Source: DTJG01 sp964532995
Lineage (GTDB): Bacteria > Ratteibacteria > UBA8468 > B48-G9 > DTJG01
Direction of reading: 5' to 3'
NCBI GenBank assembly: GCA_964532995.1
Contig: CAZHJN010000060.1
Span: 1-8,279, forward strand
Length of the DNA stretch: 8,279 bases
Shown here: piece after piece, positions 1 to 4,850 of the stretch
Layout of the letters: every line of letters begins with the position of its first letter
Position numbering within the stretch: position 1 is the stretch's first letter
Program-made: the position numbers and the translations under genes
The notes under the pieces: model-generated
What the model saw: the letters and a program-made list of their open reading frames with translations, nothing else
Databases searched by the model: none
Told to the model about the DNA's origin: nothing

Positions 1-57
1 TCGAACCTACAACCTTGCGGTTAACAGCCGCTTGCTCCACCATTGAGCTACGCCGGA
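1..57 (-). tRNA. tRNA-Asn (anticodon GUU), 3' end cut by the window edge
   Basis: Read on the minus strand, the gene starts at 57 with acceptor strand TCCGGCG, then TA, a D arm (GCTC/GAGC), anticodon stem AGCGG/CCGCA, loop CTGTTAA, variable loop AGGTT, T-stem strand GTAGG and the beginning of the T loop (TTCGA). The anticodon GTT in a normal seven-base loop identifies tRNA-Asn. The second T-stem strand and the 3' acceptor strand lie before base 1. The outermost anticodon-stem pair (27-43) is an A-A mismatch; the other four pairs are G-C. The gene starts 7 nt after the fmdB stop codon with no room for its own promoter outside that gene, so it is probably processed from the fmdB transcript. Confidence 0.95.
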
Positions 58-64
58 TTTTTAT

Positions 65-343
65 CTATTTGCTGCATGTTGAGCAGCTTTTTGACGAACA
101 GCAGCTGCAGGATGAACCCGAACTCGTTCCGGATTCCTCTTTCGCCCTTCTTAAATATTCAGGACTTCTGTAATCTGTTGTATAAAAACCAGAGCCTTTA
201 TATATGACCCCGCCACCCAGTCCAATCAATCTTCTTACCTCACCTTTACACTGTGGGCAGGTTTTATCCGGTTCATCTGTCATTTTTTGAAATTTGCGAT
301 AGGAATGCCCGCAGCATTTGCATTCATAATCATAACTTGGCAT
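65..343 (-). CDS. fmdB: FmdB-family zinc-ribbon protein
   Basis: This 92-residue protein has the FmdB/CxxC_CxxC_SSSS zinc-ribbon pattern. It opens with MPSYDYEC, has a first pair C8/C11 followed by G12, and a second pair C29/C32 in a CPQC knuckle. The family's conserved KGSGFYTTDYR lies at 49-59. The four cysteines should bind one Zn2+. The tail (71-92) is Ser/Lys-rich with five extra cysteines (C79, C81, C82, C87, C90). Family members are named from a regulator linked to amidase/formamidase genes, but most have no proven role, so the function here is unknown. The start is supported by AAGGAGGG at 349-356, 5 nt before the ATG. It has its own promoter in the gap after porB and is followed almost at once by tRNA-Asn. 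Confidence 0.9.
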   Translation of the reverse strand: MPSYDYECKCCGHSYRKFQKMTDEPDKTCPQCKGEVRRLIGLGGGVIYKGSGFYTTDYRSPEYLRRAKEESGTSSGSSCSCCSSKSCSTCSK

Positions 344-368
344 TTCTACCCTCCTTTTTTAGAGAATT

Positions 369-397
369 ATTTTACACATCAAAAGCCTTCCAGTCAA
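369..397 (-). promoter_or_regulatory. Sigma70-like promoter of fmdB (and tRNA-Asn)
   Basis: On the minus strand TTGACT (397-392) is followed after exactly 17 nt by TAAAAT (374-369), a good -35/-10 pair. The expected start near 362 would leave a leader of about 20 nt containing the AAGGAGGG ribosome binding site. This suggests fmdB is transcribed separately from porAB. Confidence 0.6.
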
Positions 398-410
398 ACT
401 TTCTTTTGAT
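378..410 (-). promoter_or_regulatory. Inverted repeat overlapping the fmdB promoter (possible operator or porB 3' hairpin)
   Basis: ATCAAAAG (378-385) and CTTTTGAT (403-410) form a perfect 8-bp inverted repeat with a 17-nt loop. The loop contains the -35 box of the fmdB promoter and one arm lies in its spacer. No T-run follows on the minus strand, so a classical terminator is unlikely. It could be an operator or a weak hairpin at the end of the porAB message. Confidence 0.35.
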
Positions 411-440
411 TTAGATTGTTTAGAAATAGAATTTGTTTCT

Positions 441-1364
441 TTATGAGATTTCGCACTTTTTCAGAAGGTTCTCCCATCTTCTGTCTATTTCTTTTTGAAT
501 TTCCTCAATTATCTGTTCATTGCCGGGTTTAAGAAGATGTGAGAATCTTGCCTGCATTTTCAGCCATTCAATAATAGGCTTTTTTTCTTTTGGTTTGTAG
601 GTGAGCCTGTATTTTCCTTCCACCACTTCATAAAGTGGCCAGAAACATGTTTCCACAGCAAGCCTTGTAATTTCCATTGCAAGTTCCGGTTTATGTGGCC
701 AGCCAAGCCTGCATGGAGAAAGGACATTTATAAATGAGAAACCATCGGTGTTGATTGCTTTTTCAACCTTGTTGACAATATCATTCCATCTTCCCGGAAT
801 TGTTTGGGCTGCATAAGGTATATTGTGTGCTACCATTATTGACGTGATATCCTTAGGAAATTGAATTTTTCCTGGAATGACTTTGCCAGCAGGAGAAGTG
901 GTTGTTGAAGCACCTCTTGGAGTTGCAGAGGATCTCTGAATTCCAGTATTCATATATGCCTGATTGTTATAACAAACATACAGCATTTTATGACCTCTTT
1001 CAGCTGCACCTGAAAGGGATTGAAGGCCGATATCATATGTTCCTCCGTCTCCACCGAAGGCAACAAAAACTACATCTTTATCTATTCTTCCCTGCTTTTT
1101 CAATGACCTGTATGCCTTTTCAACTCCGCTCAATGTTGCCGCTGCATTTTCAAAAGCTGAATGAATGAATGGCGTGTTCCAGCTTGAATATGGAAAGATT
1201 GTTGATGAAACCTCAAGACATCCGGTGGCACAGCCAACAACAACGGGTTTGTCGATGGCAAGCATTACAAGTTTTGCAACAACCCCTGCTCCGCAACCAG
1301 GACAGAGTCTGTGCCCGCTGACAAACTTCTCTTTGCGCTTTGCAAGTTCTTTTATTGATGGCAT
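441..1364 (-). CDS. porB: Pyruvate/2-oxoacid:ferredoxin oxidoreductase, beta (TPP-binding) subunit
   Basis: The 307-residue protein is the catalytic beta subunit of a multi-subunit 2-oxoacid:ferredoxin oxidoreductase. The enzyme oxidatively decarboxylates pyruvate (or a similar acid) with CoA to an acyl-CoA plus CO2, reducing ferredoxin; it can also run in reverse. Four cysteines expected to hold the proximal [4Fe-4S] cluster are visible: C21 and C24 (LCPGCGAG), C49 and C218 (SPCRLGW). The C24-to-C49 spacing fits the family. The thiamine pyrophosphate/Mg motif runs from GGDGGTYDIG (104-113) to N133-N134. The QRSSATPRGAS stretch (143-153) is typical of Por beta subunits. ATG 1364 has AGGAG 6 nt upstream. 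porB begins 13 nt after the porA stop, so the two are co-transcribed and probably form a heterodimer core. No frameshift or missing key residue is seen. Confidence 0.93.
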   Translation of the reverse strand: MPSIKELAKRKEKFVSGHRLCPGCGAGVVAKLVMLAIDKPVVVGCATGCLEVSSTIFPYSSWNTPFIHSAFENAAATLSGVEKAYRSLKKQGRIDKDVVFVAFGGDGGTYDIGLQSLSGAAERGHKMLYVCYNNQAYMNTGIQRSSATPRGASTTTSPAGKVIPGKIQFPKDITSIMVAHNIPYAAQTIPGRWNDIVNKVEKAINTDGFSFINVLSPCRLGWPHKPELAMEITRLAVETCFWPLYEVVEGKYRLTYKPKEKKPIIEWLKMQARFSHLLKPGNEQIIEEIQKEIDRRWENLLKKCEIS

Positions 1365-1377
1365 CTGTTTCTCCTGT

Positions 1378-2559
1378 TTATTCCCTCACACCGATATATT
1401 TTGTTGTGATTGTTTTTCCTTCTCTGTCAATTTTGAAAAGGTCTTCAAATATTGCTTCAATATCTTCTTCTTTTACTTCTCTACCGCCGAGTCCGTAAAT
1501 AAAATTGGCAAGAATCGGTTTTTTATTTGATTCATAAAGTGATGTGCATATTTCTGTATACAGAGGACCGCAGAATGAATTCAGGCAATCTGCTCTGTCC
1601 ATTACTCCGATTACTTTTATATTTTCAATTGCCTTTCTTATTCTGATATAATCAAATGGCCTGAATACCCTTATTTTCAAAAGCCCAACTTTTTTCCCTT
1701 TTGCCCGATATCTGTCAACAACTTCTTTTGCGGTTCCTGCTGTTGATCCTATTAAAACAATTGCATATTCTGCATCGTCAAGATAATACTTTTCAAAAAA
1801 ATCGTACTTTCTTCCGGTAATGGCAGCATATTCTTCTGAAATGCTGTCAATGAACTTTCCACAGTTCTTCATTGCCTCAGCAATCTGCCTTCTGTGTTCA
1901 AAATAGTAATCCTGAAGGTCAAGGGCGCCTATTGTGACCGGTTTGTCAAAATCGAGGACTGTCCGTCTTTTTGGAACACCACCTATGAATTTTTGAACTT
2001 CATCATCATCAAGAATTTCAGCAACCTCGAGACAATGACTGAGAATAAAACCATCTGTTGTTACCATAACAGGAAGTCTTACCTGCGGATGTTCGGCAAT
2101 TCTTATTGCCTGAATAAGATTATCGTATGCTTCCTGCACATTTTCTGAGTAAATCTGTATCCAGCCACTGTCTCTTGCGCCCATTGTATCCGAGTAGTCA
2201 CAGTGAATATTGATGGGTGAAGAAAGAGCCCTGTTAACGACAGCCATAACAATTGGAAGTCTTAAACCAGCTGCAATATAAAGCATTTCCCACATCAGCG
2301 CAAGTCCCTGAGATGATGTTCCTGTCATTGTTCTTGCTCCTGCTGCAGAAGCACCGATGCAGGCGCTTATTGCGCTGTGTTCGCTTTCAACAGCGATATA
2401 TTCGGTTTTAACAAGCCCATCCGCCACAAACTGGGAAAAAATCTGCACAATTTCTGTGGCGGGCGTAATTGGATAGGCTGCAACAACGTCGGGGTTTATC
2501 TGCCTCATTGCTTCGGCAAAAATCTCATTACCTGTTTTCGTTACTCTAACTGAAGGCAT
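1378..2559 (-). CDS. porA: Pyruvate/2-oxoacid:ferredoxin oxidoreductase, alpha subunit
   Basis: This 393-residue alpha subunit pairs with PorB to form the active site for pyruvate decarboxylation and acetyl-CoA synthesis. The pyrimidine-binding domain comes first: YPITPATE (29-36) and the ESEHSA stretch with E60, the glutamate expected to activate TPP. NRALSSPINIHCDYSD (109-124) and MGARDSGWIQ (126-135) follow. They match pyruvate-type alpha subunits better than 2-oxoglutarate or branched-chain types, and R110 is the expected contact for the substrate carboxylate. The C-terminal transketolase-like domain covers roughly 250-390. There is no N-terminal gamma-domain fusion, and no gamma or delta (ferredoxin-like) gene lies next to it, which is unusual. 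AAGGAG 5 nt before ATG 2559 sets the start. It is transcribed from the divergent control region at 2560-2654. Pyruvate specificity is inferred; a related 2-oxoacid is possible. Confidence 0.92.
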   Translation of the reverse strand: MPSVRVTKTGNEIFAEAMRQINPDVVAAYPITPATEIVQIFSQFVADGLVKTEYIAVESEHSAISACIGASAAGARTMTGTSSQGLALMWEMLYIAAGLRLPIVMAVVNRALSSPINIHCDYSDTMGARDSGWIQIYSENVQEAYDNLIQAIRIAEHPQVRLPVMVTTDGFILSHCLEVAEILDDDEVQKFIGGVPKRRTVLDFDKPVTIGALDLQDYYFEHRRQIAEAMKNCGKFIDSISEEYAAITGRKYDFFEKYYLDDAEYAIVLIGSTAGTAKEVVDRYRAKGKKVGLLKIRVFRPFDYIRIRKAIENIKVIGVMDRADCLNSFCGPLYTEICTSLYESNKKPILANFIYGLGGREVKEEDIEAIFEDLFKIDREGKTITTKYIGVRE

Positions 2560-2594
2560 ATTATCTCCTTTTAGCCTCTGGAAAAAACAGAAAA

Positions 2595-2611
2595 ATGATA
2601 TAATATATCAT
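2595..2611. promoter_or_regulatory. 17-bp palindrome, candidate operator in the porA / hps divergent region
   Basis: ATGATATAATATATCAT is a perfect 8-1-8 inverted repeat centred on A2603. It contains the plus-strand TATAAT (2599-2604) and overlaps the -10 box of the proximal minus-strand promoter (2612-2607), so a bound dimeric regulator could block both directions. The half-site ATATATCAT recurs at 2620-2628. No regulator gene is adjacent. AT-rich palindromes can arise by chance, so this is a candidate only. Confidence 0.4.
2599..2604 (+). promoter_or_regulatory. Candidate -10 box for the hps-nfnA operon
   Basis: A perfect TATAAT lies 51 bp before the ATG at 2655. The -35 position 17 nt upstream (2576-2581, CTCTGG) is poor, so the promoter may be weak or need an activator. 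Transcription from near 2611 would include the leader with the AAGGA site at 2638-2642, 12 nt before the start codon. Confidence 0.4.
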
Positions 2612-2635
2612 AACTCAAAATATATCATAACTCAA
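2602..2635. repeat. Perfect 17-bp tandem duplication, two copies
   Basis: AATATATCATAACTCAA occurs at 2602-2618 and again, identical, at 2619-2635. On the minus strand each copy supplies a TTGAGT hexamer and a TATGAT hexamer. The 17-bp period therefore places the TTGAGT of one copy exactly 17 nt from the TATGAT of the other. Confidence 0.9.
2607..2635 (-). promoter_or_regulatory. Proximal porAB promoter (TTGAGT-17-TATGAT)
   Basis: On the minus strand TTGAGT (2635-2630) and TATGAT (2612-2607) are separated by exactly 17 nt, a near-consensus sigma70 promoter. The expected start near 2600 gives a porA leader of about 40 nt. The promoter exists only because of the 17-bp duplication. Confidence 0.6.
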
Positions 2636-2651
2636 AAAAGGAAAAAGTCAA
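2624..2651 (-). promoter_or_regulatory. Distal porAB promoter (TTGACT-16-TATGAT)
   Basis: On the minus strand TTGACT (2651-2646) is 16 nt from TATGAT (2629-2624), a second good match that overlaps the proximal one. Its start would be near 2617. The -35 hexamer reaches to within 3 bp of the hps start codon, so the two divergent units share almost the whole region. Confidence 0.5.
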
Positions 2652-2654
2652 AAA

Positions 2655-3944
2655 ATGAAACCTGTTATTCAAGTTGCTCTTGATTTTGTGGATACTGACC
2701 GCGCTCTCAGGGTTGCTGAGGAGGCGGTTAAAGGTGGTGCTGACTGGATTGAGGCAGGCACTCCACTTATAAAATCATGCGGGCTGGACGCTGTGAGAAT
2801 TCTGAAAAAAAGGTTTCCTGGAAACAATATTATTGCTGATATGAAGGTTCTGGATGCGGGCCGTACAGAGGTTGAGATTGCAGCAAAAGCAGGCGCTGAT
2901 ACAGTTGTTGTGATGGCAAATGCATCAGACAGCACAATAAGAGAAGCAATAGATGCATCAAGAAATTATGGAGCAAAAATCATGGTTGACTTTATGGAGG
3001 AAGCCTGTAATATTGAAAGAGTTAAAACTGTGCTGAAACTTGAACCTGATTTTATAGGTGTGCATATTCCAATTGACCAGCAGATGACAGGAAATATATC
3101 CTTTGATTTTTTGAAACAAATTTCAAGCATCACCGATATCCCGATTGCAATTGCAGGAGGGATAAATTCGGAAAATGTTTGTGATGCTGTAAAAGCAGGA
3201 GCAGATATACTAATAGTGGGCGGAGCCGTTACAAAATCAGAAAACGCTGAGGAAGCAGTTAGATTGATAAGAAAGGCGCTGGACACAAAAACCAGTATCA
3301 GGTCAGAACTTTTTAAAAGATACACAGAAAGAGATATTGAACAGGTTTTCTCAAAGGTTTCAACAGCAAATCTTTCTGATGCGATGCACAGGGGCGGATG
3401 GATACCTGATATAAACTCTTTTGGCGCAGAAAAAAAGTTTTTTGGAACAGCCATCACTGTAAGGACATATCCAGGGGATTGGGCTAAACCTGTTGAAGCG
3501 GTTGATATTGCAAAACAGGGAGATGTTGTTGTGATTAATGCCTGTGGTTTACCACCCGCTGTATGGGGTGAACTTGCGACTGAAAGCGCAGTAATGAAAA
3601 AGTTATCGGGTGTTGTGGTTTATGGGGCTATCAGAGATATTGAGGAAATCAGGCGATTGAAGTTTCCAGCATACGCAACATTGTGCTGTCCTCAGGCAGG
3701 TGAACCAAAGGGTCTTGGTGAAATAAATGTTCCAATTCAGATCGGTCCGATAAAGATATATCCCGGCGACTGGATAGTAGGTGATGAAGATGGTGTTGTA
3801 TGTGTTCCCCGGCGAAAGGCTGTGGAAATAGCAAACAGAGCAATGGATGTTCTTGAAAAAGAAAACAGGTTGCGCGCCGAAATAACAAGAGGCGGAACAC
3901 TTGGTGAAATCACTCATCTGTTAAGATGGGAAAAGCAAAAATGA
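2655..3944 (+). CDS. hps: 3-hexulose-6-phosphate synthase fused to an RraA-like domain
   Basis: This 429-residue two-domain protein has an N-terminal domain (1-212) of the OMP-decarboxylase/HUMPS TIM-barrel fold. It shows D10 in VALDF, the catalytic D62-x-K64-x2-D67 signature, H137 in GVHIPIDQQ and the phosphate-binding AGGIN (167-171) and VGGAV (188-192). Hexulose-6-phosphate synthase joins formaldehyde to ribulose 5-phosphate, or works in reverse to supply pentose phosphate. Residues ~218-429 are an RraA-like (MenG-like) domain with GELATESA (305-312) and GAIRDIEE (324-331). The R-D-x2-E signature is that of 4-hydroxy-4-methyl-2-oxoglutarate aldolase-type members, so a metal-dependent aldolase/decarboxylase role is more likely than RNase E inhibition. 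Similar fusions are known and often labelled 'bifunctional hexulose-6-phosphate synthase/ribonuclease regulator'. No isomerase (phi) gene is adjacent. It is followed by nfnA after 24 bp, with which it forms an operon. The RraA activity is uncertain. Confidence 0.85.
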   Translation: MKPVIQVALDFVDTDRALRVAEEAVKGGADWIEAGTPLIKSCGLDAVRILKKRFPGNNIIADMKVLDAGRTEVEIAAKAGADTVVVMANASDSTIREAIDASRNYGAKIMVDFMEEACNIERVKTVLKLEPDFIGVHIPIDQQMTGNISFDFLKQISSITDIPIAIAGGINSENVCDAVKAGADILIVGGAVTKSENAEEAVRLIRKALDTKTSIRSELFKRYTERDIEQVFSKVSTANLSDAMHRGGWIPDINSFGAEKKFFGTAITVRTYPGDWAKPVEAVDIAKQGDVVVINACGLPPAVWGELATESAVMKKLSGVVVYGAIRDIEEIRRLKFPAYATLCCPQAGEPKGLGEINVPIQIGPIKIYPGDWIVGDEDGVVCVPRRKAVEIANRAMDVLEKENRLRAEITRGGTLGEITHLLRWEKQK

Positions 3945-3968
3945 AAACACGATAAGGAGAAAAAATAA

Positions 3969-4850
3969 ATGGCTATACTAAATGAAAATTTTAATAAAAT
4001 CCTTGATAAAAAGTCTCTTTCTTCTGAGGTTAAATGGATGAAAATTTATCATCCCTTTATTGCGAATAAGGCTCTTCCAGGACAGTTTATTATCCTGAGA
4101 CCGACAGAGGAAAGCGAGCGGATTCCGCTGACAATTGCAGGTACCGATAAGGAAAATGAAAGCATAGAAATCATTTTCCAGGAGGTTGGAACCACGACAA
4201 AAAAACTGGGTTCTCTTGAAAAGGGAGAAAGGATTCATAATGTTGCTGGTCCATTAGGAAGACCGGTTCACATGGAAAACTATGGACGGGTGCTGCTGGT
4301 TACAGGTGGGGTTGGTTCTGCTTTTATTTTCTGGATGGCAAGGGAATTCAAAAATAAAGGTAATTCTGTCTGGGCCGTGATGGGAGCAAGAACAGCAAAT
4401 CTTCTTATTCTTGAAAATGAAATGAAACAGATCTGTGATAAGGTGCTTATTGCAACAGATGATGGCAGCAAAGGGACAAAGGGATTTGTAACAAAGGTTC
4501 TCGAAGATGCCCTCATATCCGGAGAAAATGCTGATCTGGCTATCTGTGCGGGGCCTGTTCTGATGATGAAGAATGTTGCTGCAATAACAAAGAAATATAA
4601 CATCAGAACAATCGCAAGTTTGAATCCAATAATGATTGATGGAACTGGTATGTGCGGCGGATGCCGGGTAACTGTTGGTGGAAAGGTGATGTTTGCCTGC
4701 GTTGATGGACCTGATTTTGACGCACACCAGGTTGATTTTGATGAGCTGTTGAAAAGAACAAATTTCTATAAAAAGCACGAGCAGTGCTCACTTGACAATT
4801 ATATCAAACAGGCTTCACCGAAAAAATTTTTTTCTACGACAAATTCTTAA
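3969..4850 (+). CDS. nfnA: NfnA/SudB-like ferredoxin-NADP oxidoreductase small subunit (FAD, NAD(P), [2Fe-2S])
   Basis: The 293-residue flavoprotein belongs to the sulfide dehydrogenase / dihydroorotate-dehydrogenase electron-transfer (PyrK-like) family. Residues 1-100 form the FAD-binding barrel with RIPLTIAG (51-58) and G38-Q39. Residues 105-220 form the NAD(P) domain with TGGVGSA (112-118), MGART (138-142) and CAGP (193-196). The C-terminal cluster motif has D224, C229, C232 and C244, the Asp plus three Cys pattern of NfnA [2Fe-2S] sites. In known NfnAB, this subunit binds NAD(H) and pairs with a larger GltD-like subunit that binds NADP(H), bifurcating electrons to ferredoxin. Here no large subunit follows: the next gene is convergent clpB. 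PyrK itself is a less likely label because the residues around the cluster fit NfnA/SudB and no pyrD is present. AAGGAG at 3954-3959 supports ATG 3969, and the 24-bp gap makes it co-transcribed with hps. Confidence 0.88.
   Translation: MAILNENFNKILDKKSLSSEVKWMKIYHPFIANKALPGQFIILRPTEESERIPLTIAGTDKENESIEIIFQEVGTTTKKLGSLEKGERIHNVAGPLGRPVHMENYGRVLLVTGGVGSAFIFWMAREFKNKGNSVWAVMGARTANLLILENEMKQICDKVLIATDDGSKGTKGFVTKVLEDALISGENADLAICAGPVLMMKNVAAITKKYNIRTIASLNPIMIDGTGMCGGCRVTVGGKVMFACVDGPDFDAHQVDFDELLKRTNFYKKHEQCSLDNYIKQASPKKFFSTTNS

Noticed and set aside
378..410. Rho-independent terminator of porAB
   Set aside because: The 8-bp inverted repeat has an AT-rich stem and a 17-nt loop and is not followed by a T-run in the minus direction. 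It overlaps a good promoter instead.
2966..3457. 163-codon minus-strand open frame inside the hps fusion gene
   Set aside because: It lies antisense to a gene with conserved catalytic motifs throughout, and has no domain or ribosome binding site of its own.
4815..4836. A6/T7 tract near the nfnA end as a terminator
   Set aside because: It is a simple A-run followed by a T-run inside the coding sequence with no loop or GC stem, so no terminator hairpin can be supported.
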